This document shows, piece by piece, positions 12,851-22,899 of a DNA stretch of 64,000 nt (position 1 is the first letter of the stretch; each line of letters begins with the position of its first letter). Under the pieces are notes generated by a model that was given only the letters and a program-made list of their open reading frames with translations, ran no database searches and was not told the origin of the DNA. This DNA comes from Macrotrachela quadricornifera (taxonomy: Eukaryota > Rotifera > Eurotatoria > Philodinida > Philodinidae). The position numbers and the translations under genes were made by a program. Location: positions 326,386 to 390,385 of the forward strand of contig JAJEKB010021880.1 of NCBI GenBank assembly GCA_022393335.1, written 5' to 3'.

Positions 12851-13110
12851 ATCGATTTTAATAGATTAAATAGTACATGGATTAAAATTGATTAAGATTT
12901 CATATGATTATTTGAATTATTGTTAGGAAAATCGATTTTAACAGATTAAAAAATGAATCGATTAAAATCGGTTAAGATTTCATACGATTATTTGAATTAT
13001 TATTAGGTAAATCGATTTTAATAGATTAAATAATAAATCGATTAAAATTGATTAAGATTTCATATGATTATTGGAATTATTGTTAGGAAAATCGATTTTA
13101 ATAGATGAAT
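12851..13110 (+). repeat. 80-bp tandem repeat, 3.2 copies
   Basis: The decamer ATCGATTTTA recurs at exactly 12851, 12931, 13011 and 13091. The intervening sequence (CGATTAAAAT, then GATTAAGATTTCATA, then GATTATT) is well conserved. Confidence 0.85.
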
Positions 13111-14037
13111 ATTTGAATAATCAATGAAAATCGAAATTTTAGATAAAAATTCATACAAAATAGTGACATTTAATCGATTTTTTGTGACTTTTCTAAGAAA
13201 ATCGATTTTACTCCGATGATTATTAACGTTTTTTTTACATGGGTCAGAATTTGTTCCTTTTTACATGTGTTAGTTGTTTCGGTGTATTTAGCTTGGAATC
13301 CAAAAATGAGATTGATTCATGGAAATGGAAGCTTGCAAACTGGACCCTAAGGTAGAAAATGTACCACAATCTACAACCTGTTCTTAGCTACGAAAGTTAA
13401 ATTCAAATATACCATTTTGTAGAGAATAAAATTCTGTGTCAAATGGTATATCTTTCGTCGGTTTATAATAAAATTTCTTGTTTAGATCACTGAAAATACA
13501 GTTTTTCAAAAGTTTGAAACCTTGTTTTCGATGAGAAAAACTAATGTTCTCTAGAAATTAATGTCAGATTCGTTATCAGCGCTAAAAACTACGTCGGATA
13601 GTCTACGTAGATCCGTTCATGTCGACAAAAAATTTTTTCAAAACTTAATCAGCGAAATGTCGCGTTACGTGGACAAGCCGACATACTACAAATATCAATT
13701 AACTCTTTTGTTTCAACCGATCAATAAAAAAAAAATAAGGTCGTACAAGGAATTAGAACTTAATTGATAAACATATATATTACACGCATGTGTATAAATC
13801 ATACAATAGAGACGTCAATATGAAAGTAATTAAGCATGTGATAAACATATGGGCTATTTTCATTTTTTTTTATTCATATATGACATATGAATGAAATTTA
13901 ATGACGAACATGACCGATAAAGTCAGCCGCTTTGTCAATAAATGATATCATATATAACAGACTGAAATTTATCATTTATTTCAATAAATTAAGTAAGTCT
14001 CTTAGGATTAGATAGCGTCCTTGAAAATTTTTTTCGT

Positions 14038-14375
14038 TTTTCATTCAACTGAGTAAATTTCTTTCATATTCAATTTGTTATTGATTATTAATTAAATGAC
14101 TCTTTCTGTTCCAAATCTAACAGTCATTTTATTGATAATCAAAAACAAATTGAATATGAAAGAAAATTATTCAATTGAATGAAAACCACTCAAAATTTAA
14201 ACATTTACATTTCTTTTCTTGGAAATAAATATACTACTGTTACATTGGAACAGAAAGAGTAGTATATTTATTTCCACCCCAAATTTTCACCCAAGGGTGA
14301 GTGCTGTCCGTTTGTTCTAACTACTTTTCTTTTAGCGTTGAATTAATGTATGTTTTCTACATTAATTCAACCCAG
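14038..14375. repeat. Cluster of three consecutive stem-loops
   Basis: First: arms at about 14040-14100 and 14131-14187, with TTTCTTTCATATTCAATTTG and its complement. Second: GGAAATAAATATACTACT at 14220-14237 against its perfect complement at 14258-14275. Third: GTTGAATTAATGTA against TACATTAATTCAAC at 14336-14372. ACTCTTTCTGTTCC (about 14100) and GGAACAGAAAGAGT (about 14248) also pair, linking hairpins one and two. The cluster lies 3' of the NHL gene. Confidence 0.75.
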
Positions 14376-14422
14376 AGAGATACTGCTCTTGTTGGACAAA
14401 GACAACGGAAAGACCTTTTATG

Positions 14423-14442
14423 TACGTACGTATGTACGTACA
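14423..14442. repeat. TACG palindrome
   Basis: GTACGTACGTATGTACGTAC is a near-perfect 20-base palindrome of TACG units between the hairpin cluster and the NHL gene. No function can be assigned. Confidence 0.6.
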
Positions 14443-14624
14443 TTGTCTTACCGCTGTTGGCTTTTGTGCCTCCAACAACTAGGGTCTCTCTGGTCGCGCG
14501 CACACACGTGAATATAAATATACATCGATTCATTTATTTCTTTTCAATTAAAATTACACAGCAATCAAATAATAATAATCAATAGCTGAAAATAAATAAA
14601 ATTTATCAGTTTATCCCATTAATT

Positions 14625-15568
14625 TCATGGTATTTCAATGTTAAATCGTTGTATTCGATTGTTATCACGATCAACAACATAGAGATTACCTTGTCGATCA
14701 AATGACAATCCTCTGGGATCCTTGAGTTGATTTGCTTGTGCTCCTTGACCATTTCCACCAACAATAACATTTCCTTGTTGTGATCCTTTAGGCCAACGTA
14801 CAATTCGATGATTATCTCTATCAGCTACATAAACAGTATCCAATTGATCAACTGCAACTCCTTCAGGATAAGACAATTGTGTCAAACTATTTCCTTGTCC
14901 TTGTCCACCAGCAACAACAATACCTTCTTTTGCACCTTCTGTCCATTTCATCACACGGTCATTGTTCAAATCAGACACAAATACTGAATGTTCTCGATCG
15001 ACGAATATGTAAGTGGGGAAATTGAGCTGATCAAGACGATCTCCTGGTCCATTTCCACCTGCTACTACTATTCCTTCGGATTCACCCATTCGATATCTTC
15101 TTACTTCATCCTTGCTGGTATCAGAGACATAGAGAAATTCATTGTCATCCATTGTCAAACCATAACAAGTAATATTCGAAATAATTATTTCTCCATTTGT
15201 TCCATTTTGACGAGGCCATCTAACTACTCTTTTATTCAGGCAATCACAAATAATAAGACTATCTCTCTCTTTATCCACAATCACATCTGTTGGTCCATTC
15301 AATTGATGAGTACCATTTCCTTGTCCATGTCCACCTGCCACTATTTGTCCATTTGTTTCACCCGACTTCCATGCCACAATACGGTGATTATAACAATCAG
15401 CAACATAAATTGTTTGTTCATCATCTACATATAAACCGAAAGGGTTAGAGAGTGTTGGTTTTTGTCCTCCTATTATTAGACCATTCTTGTTCCATTTGGC
15501 ATTTGCAGGAATATCTCTCAAACTAGCACGAAGTGGTACTAAAAGTAAGAGAAAAACATGATCATCAT
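14625..15568 (-). CDS. Secreted six-bladed NHL-repeat beta-propeller protein, signal peptide frame disturbed
   Basis: Six NHL repeats in tandem, each with the pattern P-x-G-(L/V)-x-(V/F)-D ... (V/L)-Y-V-(A/S)-D-x-x-N-x-R-(I/V), separated by VAGGxGQG linkers. The last blade ends RFNIEIP before the stop, so the C-terminus is complete. NHL propellers are protein- or ligand-binding scaffolds, and bdelloids carry many secreted ones; no catalytic function is implied. The main frame is open from about 15588 but has no in-frame ATG. Just inside it lies a hydrophobic stretch (VFLLLLVPLRAS) typical of a signal peptide. In-register ATGs exist at 15568, 15565 and 15559 but are out of frame by one base; the T run at 15552-15556 has five bases where six would join them. 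Either this is a homopolymer error, or the gene is recently dead, or an unseen 5' exon splices at TTTTAG (about 15541). Confidence 0.85.
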
Positions 15569-15699
15569 CAAAAGAAATCTTTCATTTTCTTTGAAATTGT
15601 GAGAAAAGAAAAACTTCAATAATATTGTTTTTCACTCTGTTTGGTGTGATAGAGAAGAATAGAGAAAATTCTCAGTTGTTGTAAAGAAAAGTCCTATTA

Positions 15700-16258
15700 T
15701 AATATATTTTACTGATGCCTATAACACTGATTTGTCAAATATAAAAAAAAATATAAATTGGAGGGAAGCTTTTTTGTGATAGAAGTAGTTTACAATCCTC
15801 GAAAGACATATAGAACATTGTTCAATATCATATTTTAAAATAGTGATAGAAAAAATACAGAGATTTCTTGTTCTGTAGTGGTCTTTTTTTTCTTTTCATA
15901 TCCGTTGTTTTGTTGAAATCTATTTCTTTAAGTTTTATTTCATATAATTTTGAACAGTATTCTATCGAACGAGTACGTAAGCCCACTCTAAAAATGTTGT
16001 CTCTCTTACTTTCATTCTCATTATTAATAATATTCATTTTGTCTGTTTCAAGTAATAGCCCTAAGGAAAATCTTTGATGTTTCAGCGCAAGATTCTTGAA
16101 AGAGATGATAAGGATTCTGTCAGAATTTTAGAATCGGAAAAATAAAAGATTTTTGTTCTCATCTTTTAAAATGTGATTGGAATTCTTCGAAGATTTTGTC
16201 TAGTATCATGACAGGATCTTTATAGAATTGAACTAGATTTTCTTCAGAATGGCGTTAG
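15700..16258 (+). repeat. Duplicated segment, copy A (with 27-residue signal-peptide-like frame)
   Basis: Matches 21440-22066 in the same orientation over most of its length (for example TCCTCGAAAGACATATA, then AAAATAGTGATAGAAAAAATAC). Within it, 15994-16077 encodes MLSLLLSFSLLIIFILS followed by VSSNSPKENL, a textbook hydrophobic leader that then stops. The same frame is kept in copy B. The segment lies just upstream of the minus-strand NHL gene, but the leader is on the plus strand. The right side is interrupted by the nested transposons at 16270. Confidence 0.7.
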
Positions 16259-16449
16259 GTTCTTAGCAGTAGTTGCAAAATACCTACCAAGCAGAATTCA
16301 GAATTTTGTACACTTATGCATTGTTTTTATTTAATTTTGTTTCTCTCATACTTACGTAACATTCTACAAAATTCTATTTGATAAAATTCTACTATTATCT
16401 TGATTCTGGTTAGAATTTGTTGACAAGTATCAAAAGAGAGGATACGTAA

Positions 16450-18130
16450 CAGAGACCGGACAAGTACAAGCACACCAAGTACAAGTATAATTACTTTGTA
16501 CTTTATTCAGTAAATCTTTACTTAAGTATTTTGTACTTAGTATTAGTAAAAAGTACAACTGTACTTAAGTACCAGTACTTCAAGTATGCATGCTAAGTAC
16601 ATTTATTCTTGAGCATAATTCGTTGTTAACACAGTCTTAAATAACACTCAGGTTCAAAACATGCCCTACTTTGCACCTCATCAACATCTTTATATAAATT
16701 ATCACTAAGAATTATCTTTTTTATTCCTTATAAAATCATTATGTATAGAAATGTGTTATTAGAAGGTCAAAAGCGTTTATTAACGTCGAATAAAATTTTA
16801 AAAAGCTAATTCTTTTCGATATTAATCATATAGAACTAGTGTATTATTTATTTTAATTCATTTCATTTTAGAATACAATGTTTGTTTTAATTTAAAATTC
16901 TGTTAACCCTTTACGGCTGGATGTTGTCATTTGGCAACATTTTGCTAATGTCGTCTTAGGATTTATCTTAAAGTGATGATGTATAGTTCTTTAAGCGATT
17001 TGATAATTAATTATGTGAATTTTAGGACAAACCTATGTCTTTTCAAGAAAGGAGAAAGCTTTTATTGACACGAAGAATGAATTCTTCCGCCACGACCCAT
17101 AATAGCTCTCTAGTAGAAATGATCTGTTTTTCATTTGTTCGAGCATTCGATGCGAGAACTAACTAGCGGTTAATTTTTCTCTCCAGATCCGTTATCTATT
17201 ATACCTATAAGATGAATCATCCAGTTTACTCGAAGAAGAGTACCAGAATGTTCCCTTTTGGCAACATCCGGCCGTAAGGATACAAAAAGTTGAAAAAAGA
17301 CAATTATCTTTCATCGATGAAAGAGCAATAATCTGCTGTTAGTTTTAGTCCAGACTGTGAAACAAAAACATGTTTTGTTCATCTATCCACCTCTCATAGC
17401 TCTAACGTGAGATATATTCCCATAATACTCAAAAACTTTCCGGAATAGTGCAAATTCCGCGTATTTTCTCTAGCGAAGCCTAGAATATAGTAGGGTTTTA
17501 ACATGATTAGTAATATTTTGTAATAGGCTGAATATGAATACTATAATGTGCTGTAAATCTCGTTAGAATCTCGCTGAGTTTGTGAGCTTCTTTAAGGAAA
17601 ATAGGTGAAATTTGCATTATTTCGAAAAGTTTTTGAGTATTATGGGAATATATCTCACGTTAGAGCTATAAGAGGTGGATAGATGAACAAAAAATGTTTT
17701 TGTTTCACAGTCTGAGCTAAAACTAACAGCAGATTATTGCTCTTTCATCGATGAAAAATAATTGTCTTTTTCCAACTTTTTGTACTCTTACGACCGGTTG
17801 TTAGCAAAACGCAACATGTTGACATTTGGCTCAATATCAATTCTTTAAAATTCAAGATGGAATTATGTAACTTCCACACCTTAGAGTCAAAGAATATACA
17901 GAAGAAGAATTTTTCGCTTGCTATCTTCTGGTAGCCGGCCGTAAAGGATTAAAGTACATTTTGTACTGATAGTACTGTACTTTAGTAAATTAATACTTAG
18001 TACCAGTACACAGTAACAATTTCTAAGTACAAGTATATTTACTTGTACTGAAAAATTTTTACTTGTACTTGAGATTTCCAAGTACAAAGTACAGAAAGTA
18101 CCAAGTATTTTACTAAGTATCCTGTCTCTG
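16450..18130. mobile_element. Non-autonomous hAT element, 8-bp target duplication ATACGTAA
   Basis: ATACGTAA occurs at 16442-16449 and 18131-18138. The ends are CAGAGACCGGACAAGTAC and the complement of CAGAGACAGGATACTTAG. Both ends carry many AAGTAC/GTACTT words (16460-16600 and 17950-18120). An 8-bp duplication with CAG termini is diagnostic of hAT. It is inserted in the 16270-18673 element and itself carries a piggyBac-like insertion. No transposase. Confidence 0.9.
16907..17948. mobile_element. piggyBac-like MITE, TTAA target duplication
   Basis: TTAA lies at 16903-16906 and 17949-17952. The ends are CCCTTTACGGCTGG and the complement of TCCTTTACGGCCGG, a piggyBac-style terminus. Inside is a further foldback: arms at about 17269-17445 and 17619-17798, both with CATCGATGAAAGAGCAATAA and CTCTAACGTGAGATATATT. 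No transposase; 1,042 bp. Confidence 0.85.
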
Positions 18131-18684
18131 ATACGTAATCTGATATACATGAGTTGAGTTGTATATAGTATGTCTATGGAATAGAATTCTGGACAAAATT
18201 CTGCTGTAGTTTCAAAATTCTCAACAGAATTCTATGTTGTGTATTATTATATGCATGAAATCAAATGATATCATATAGTATGTGTGTGTATTAGAATTCT
18301 GAACAAAATTCTACTGATTATTAAATGACTAAATTGTATTCGTTTGTCTGCATTTGTTTTTGTTTTAAATCGACAGTTACTATCGTAGACTAGCGTGGAT
18401 GTTTTATTTGAACGATGACATGAACTTCTTACACATCTTTTCTTTATTCTGAATAGAATTGTGTCATTTTCTTTTTAAGAAAGAATTTTGTTTTCTTCTG
18501 ATGGAAATAGAATTCTGTTAAAATTCTGCTTTAGTTTTTGAATTCTAAGCAGAATTTTGCATTTGGAAGAAGCGCTTGGAAGGAATGAAGTTCGCTTACA
18601 GTTAATTCATTGCCTAATATAGACAAGTCTACAAAATTCTGAATTCTGCTTGGTAGGTATTCTGCAGCCTCTTGTTCTTAGCAG

Positions 18685-18790
18685 GATTTTCTAAATGAAA
18701 TATAAGAGAAATGAACATATAGAGTATTGATCTCTAAACCTCCAGTTTACATACAGATCAGCTTACTCAAGCTGAATGTATCATACTATA
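18685..18790 (+). repeat. Repeat segment present inverted at 24262-24350
   Basis: GATTTTCTAAAT, then ATAGAGTATTGATCTCTA and ACCTCCAGTT match the reverse complement of 24270-24345. It is the right-hand continuation of copy A once the nested transposons are removed. Confidence 0.6.
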
Positions 18791-18795
18791 TTATG

Positions 18796-19010
18796 CAGAG
18801 GCGGGCAAGTATGGTCTTTTTCGGGTACGAGTACAGATGCATAAAGACGCAAATACAAGTTTTCGGAACGGTTTGAGTAATCCATGGGATCTCAACCACG
18901 TTTACATCAAGTTTTTCTAAATCGCGTGAAACTTTCAGCGTTGGTAGATCATATTGGGGTATTAAGATGCCGCATATCAGTTTGTGAAATTTCTTTAATA
19001 AATACATACA
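18796..19010 (+). mobile_element. hAT-like left end, no partner seen
   Basis: CAGAGGCGGGCAAGTATGG has the look of a hAT terminus, but no matching right end was found in the window. Probably a truncated element. Confidence 0.35.
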
Positions 19011-19170
19011 TATAGATCATCACATTAGAGGTCTTCAAATGATAAATAGCTAAAACTTGATTTTTTGGAAGATCAGGTTTTTAGAAAAACTTTCCAACTA
19101 AACGCATAAAGTACCAGCTATCTTATATATTCTAAAAGCTGATGAGTTAATCTACATTTTGACTATACTA

Positions 19171-20077
19171 CTAAGGGCAGTCAAAAACTTTTGAAAACAG
19201 CTGTCTAAAGCTTCATCCACATTGAGTTTTATTTCTCATGTTGGCCTATTCTAGTAGCGACATCTGTTATGTATTAAAATGTCTATTGTGGCCAATTTTT
19301 GACGAATTTTGGACACCTCTGTTTTTAGATGGATAAACTGTGTTTATCCTCATATATAAAACTCGTTTGTTATTAGGTTTAACTGCTACATAAATTCATG
19401 ATGCATTAACTACTGCTTATGAAAGGGGTGTTGGTTCATATCATACAGTTCTTCAATGGATTGAACGATTTTCAAACGAGCGAGAGTCCTTGGAAGATAA
19501 CTCTCGAAGTATCGTCCAATAGCGACCATTATTCAAGAAAATATTGATGCTGTGAAAGAGCTAGTGAACAATGATCCACATATTACTATTGGTCATATTG
19601 CTACCACTCAGACGCATCTATTACATACATTATCGTGATGAATGTTTAAAAAGATTAGTCAAAAATTTACATACGAAAAAATTATCATAAAAAAACATGG
19701 TATCTTAACAATGCACGAATGCATATGTAAGATATTAACCTTAATCTTAATTATACTCAAGAAGAAAATCCAAAGCTATGGCTCATCCAACATACTCTTC
19801 TGGTCTTGGTCCTTCACACTTTTGGTTATTCGATTGTCTGAAATATGATCTTGACTGATATTTAGATAATACAAGTTCAGCTAAATCAATAACCAAGGCA
19901 CTTAAATCGATACCTATTCACGAATACCAAAAGACCTTTCAGAAGTGGATTGAGAGGATGAAACTTTGTATTGAATATCACAGGGACTGCTTCAAACATT
20001 TACTGTAAATAGAATAGCAAAACGTTTTTCCTTTGAACAAATATTTGAAAGTGACAGAACTTTTTGATTGCCCTATG
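19171..20077 (+). mobile_element. mariner element, internally deleted, both ends and TA duplication present
   Basis: TA at 19169-19170 and 20078-20079 flank inverted ends CTAAGGGCAGTCAAAAAC and the complement of CATAGGGCAATCAAAAAG. At 907 bp it is shorter than the usual 1.3 kb, consistent with the missing centre of the transposase. Confidence 0.85.
19402..20008 (+). pseudogene. mariner transposase remnant (IS630/Tc1/mariner superfamily)
   Basis: The N-terminal part (about 19402-19640) shows the DNA-binding helix-turn-helix: YERGVGSYHTVLQWIERF, then LEDNSRS. After a frameshift near 19515 come ENIDAVKELVNNDPHITI and GHIA. The centre, with the first catalytic aspartates, is missing. The C-terminal frame 19781-20008 reads HPTYSSGLGPSHFWLFDCLK and ends IEYHRDCFKHLL with a stop, the normal mariner tail. 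It contains one in-frame stop, and the catalytic aspartate expected in the PSDFWLF-type motif is histidine. It is clearly dead. Confidence 0.85.
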
Positions 20078-20079
20078 TA

Positions 20080-20666
20080 CATTGAAGTTTTTCTAAACTT
20101 TTAGTTATACTGTGTTTTCATACATTCTATTCACTAGCTATATTTTAGTGTATGTTCTTATAATGAAAAAAGTTACACAAAAATTTTATTACCAGACAGA
20201 GCGATATACAGGATTTCGTAGAAAATGAATTGCTCTACAAGATGTGCTAGGTGGGAGCTCTTGCTTTTTTGAATCATCAAGATAATTCAACAAATAGTGA
20301 CTTTTTTGCATTTCTAGGATGAGAAAGAATCCATCAGAAGTACCTTTTGAATTAAAAATTATTTACTCATCCATATTAATATTACATAGTTTGTAGGGCA
20401 TATGATTGCAAACATTTTGATATAAAAATATTGCCAATTATCGTTTGTTTTGATAGAGATATGTTTAAAATACTTTTGGTGCTAGAAAATAGTACTTTTT
20501 CTATACGATTTTTTTGTAAAACTGCGTTAACAAATGGTTTCCCCTTGTTTTCTTCGATAAATCAAGGTTTAAACTACAATCCAAGACCATATTTAAAATC
20601 TTCACGAAAAGGCGTATTGAACCGCACTAAAATTATATTCTTTTTTCCGTAAAATTTATTTTTACT
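20080..20666. other. AT-rich stretch without a gene
   Basis: No recognisable coding or repeat content between the mariner and the foldback element. Confidence 0.6.
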
Positions 20667-20668
20667 TA

Positions 20669-21436
20669 GGTCATACCAAAACTAGTGTCGTCCCGATCTT
20701 AATTTTGTACAGAACGCTGAAGAAAAATTTCTTTCTTTATGAACAGATAGAATGTTTTTTGCTGTCTTTCTGTGCTATTTGATCACTATTCAAATGATCT
20801 TATAACAATAAAATTTGGATAAGCATTGTTTTGTGATGCAAACTCGTTGGTATCTTCAGGTCAAAATGAGTGGAACATTTTTGCATCTCATTTTATTATT
20901 ACTTAATAGGTTCTATTAAAAAGCACAATATATCACAAGATGCAGCGTGAAAAGCTCTACAATTTACGAAGAACCATTACAAAAAGATGCAATAGAAAAA
21001 ATTAGAATTCATCTTTTACCAAAAAAACAATGTCGTTTTCGCAATGTCAAAATTTGATCGATAAGACTTTTGTCCATCTGGAAAATAAAAAATGCAACTA
21101 TAAAATAAACAGTCCTTTATAAACTATAGAGCTTTTCACACTGCAACTTGTGGTATCTTTGGTTTTTTTTAGCACAACTTATTCAGTGGTAATGAAGTGA
21201 AATGCAAAAATGCCGCATGTTTTTGTGCCACACCCATTATGATACAAATGGTACCAGTCACTTTGCAACAAGAAACAATTCTTATCGAAATTTTATTATC
21301 ATAAGATCATTTGAATAGTGATCAAAAAGCATAGAAAGATAGAGCAAAAGACGCTCTATCGTTTCATTGAAAAAAAATTTTTCTTAAGCGGTCTATACAA
21401 AATTAAGATCGGGACGCAAGTACTTTTGATATGCCC
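20669..21436. mobile_element. Fully palindromic Tc1/mariner-type MITE, TA duplication
   Basis: TA at 20667-20668 and 21437-21438. The two halves (about 384 bp each) are inverted copies across the whole length: CGTCCCGATCTTAATTTTGTA, GATCACTATTCAAATGATC, CATTTTTGCAT and TGCAGCGTGAAAAGC each recur in complement. No transposase. Divergence between halves is moderate, so it is not a recent insertion. Copy B of the duplicated segment begins right after it. Confidence 0.85.
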
Positions 21437-21439
21437 TAT

Positions 21440-22066
21440 GTGTTTTAATGATATCCATATCAATGATTTCTCAAATATAAATAAAATATACATTAGAGAG
21501 AAAGTTTCTCTTGATAGAAGTAGTTTAAAATCCTCGAAAGACATATATATATAGAACATTGTTAAATATCATATTTTAAAATAGTGATAGAAAAAATACA
21601 GAGATTTCTTGTTCTATAGTGGTCTTTTTTCTTTTCATATCCGTTGTTTTGTAGAAATCTAGATAAAAAATAGCTATATCTCACCCAAAAGATAGTATAT
21701 CTCTTGAAGTTTTCTTTCATATAATTTTGGACAGTATTTTATCGAGCGGGTTGATAGGCGCACGCAAAAATGTTTTGTCTCTTACTTTCATTCTCATTAT
21801 TAATAATATTCATTTTGTCTGTTTCAAGTAATGGCCCTAAGGAAAATCTTCGATGATTCAGCGCAAGATTCTTAAAAGATATGATCAGGATCCTGCAAGG
21901 ATGGGCTATATTTTTTGAGAAAAGTGTGTGGACAGGAAATTCCAGGATCCTGTCAGAATTTCAAAATTGGAAAAATAAAAGATTTTTGTTGTCATGTTTT
22001 AGAATGTGATGGGAAGTCCTCGAAGATTTTGTCCAATATCATGACAGGATCTTTGTAGAATTGAAC
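21440..22066 (+). repeat. Duplicated segment, copy B
   Basis: Same-strand copy of 15700-16258. The signal-peptide-like frame is conserved at 21770-21856 (MFCLLLSFSLLIIFILS, then VSSNGPKENLR). Copy B has two extra blocks (about 21660-21705 and 21890-21950). It is cut at 22067 by TAACGAGGGAAC, the start of a sequence resembling the MITE end at 62223. Confidence 0.7.
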
Positions 22067-22069
22067 TAA

Positions 22070-22340
22070 CGAGGGAACTGTTCGAAGTGATCCACTACTT
22101 TTTGCCTCATATTTTGAGCATATCAAAGAGATCTCTAGAGTATCTTAACCTTAAAAGGATTTGTGTCCATGATCATTTTTTTGTGAGATATCGAATTCTC
22201 AAGATTATGAAGAATAGAACGATTTTGACTTCTTTAAGTTACACCATACAATTAACAGAAAGTTTTAATAGATAATACTATTGTTGTACTTGACATCAGT
22301 GTATTTTATGAGAAAGGGTAACAAGATATTAATTTTTCTA
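22070..22340 (+). mobile_element. Possible decayed copy of the TAA-flanked MITE seen at 62223
   Basis: Begins TAA then CGAGGGAACTGTTCGAAGTG, similar to TAA then CGAGGGAACCACTCGAGGTG at 62220. It then keeps only weak similarity (an AAAAGGATTT block). No right end is recognised. Confidence 0.35.
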
Positions 22341-22899
22341 TACCATTGATTTTATTCGAAATGTGTCCAATAAATAGATTGTTATGAAATATTTAGTCAT
22401 GAAAGTGAGAAGCTTCGAAAAGTGTTTGAAGCAAAGAAATTTACGACAGCAATTGCATTGAATGAAAGATAATAGACGGCAGTTTGATGGCTGACAATAG
22501 CTACGATCGATATTTGTTAGGTACTATTACACTTTCCATAGTCGTCTAAAGCATATGCGTTATATAGATTATTCTTATCTTTTCTTTTAACTGTTGTTCA
22601 TTCTTTACCATATTTTCACTTTTGCGTTCTCGTTATGTGTGATATATATGATTTTGTAGATTCTCTTCTTTCGTTCTATGTTCCCTTATCATATGTGATC
22701 GACGTTTCCTGACGTATTCACTTATTGTATTCACTTTCTCTTTGTGTTTCCATAAATGTATTTACTCTGTTCCTGTGTTCATCTCAACATATTCACTACT
22801 GTATTCACTCACTCTTCGTATGATCTCGGCGTCATCTCTTTCATGTGATCTATATGAACTGTAGTCAATTTCAAAATAAACATGCTTTTCATCGAAAAT

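Larger units (their letters stand above)
10879..13243. mobile_element. ATCGATTA-rich insert bounded by inverted CCCATGTAAAAAAA
   Basis: Bounded by CCCATGTAAAAAAA at 10879-10892 and its reverse complement ending at 13243. The trinucleotide TCA lies immediately outside both ends, a possible 3-bp target duplication. The inside is dominated by variants of AATCGATTATAATC arranged as hairpins and two different tandem arrays, and contains a smaller element with the same ends (12064-12377). It looks like a non-coding element grown by tandem and inverted duplication. Confidence 0.55.
10421..13688. mobile_element. Composite DNA element with CGGCTTGTCC terminal repeats
   Basis: The left end at 10421 reads TAGTACACATCGGCTTGTCC then AAATGTAACG. 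The reverse complement of 13664-13688 reads TAGTATGTCGGCTTGTCC then ACGTAACG, giving imperfect inverted ends about 3.27 kb apart. Near the left end GTAACG(T/C)TGTGACA recurs (about 10445, 10803 and 10823). The interior is almost entirely the ATCGATTA-rich insert 10879-13243. No transposase is visible. The outer boundary rests on about 25 bases of TIR only. Confidence 0.5.
16270..18673. mobile_element. Outer element of a triple nest, 11-bp target duplication
   Basis: GTTCTTAGCAG is directly repeated at 16259-16269 and 18674-18684. Just inside are inverted ends sharing ATACCTACCAAGCAG then AATTCAGAATTTTGTA (16280-16310 and its complement 18630-18660). Minus the inserted hAT element the original was about 0.7 kb. 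The long duplication suggests a Mutator-like (MULE) MITE, but the superfamily is not certain. No coding capacity. Confidence 0.75.

Noticed and set aside
14301..14585. 94-codon plus-strand frame with a cysteine-rich start
   Set aside because: Runs through the hairpin cluster and the TACG palindrome; not protein-like.
14988..15434. 148-codon plus-strand frame
   Set aside because: Antisense shadow of the NHL-repeat gene.
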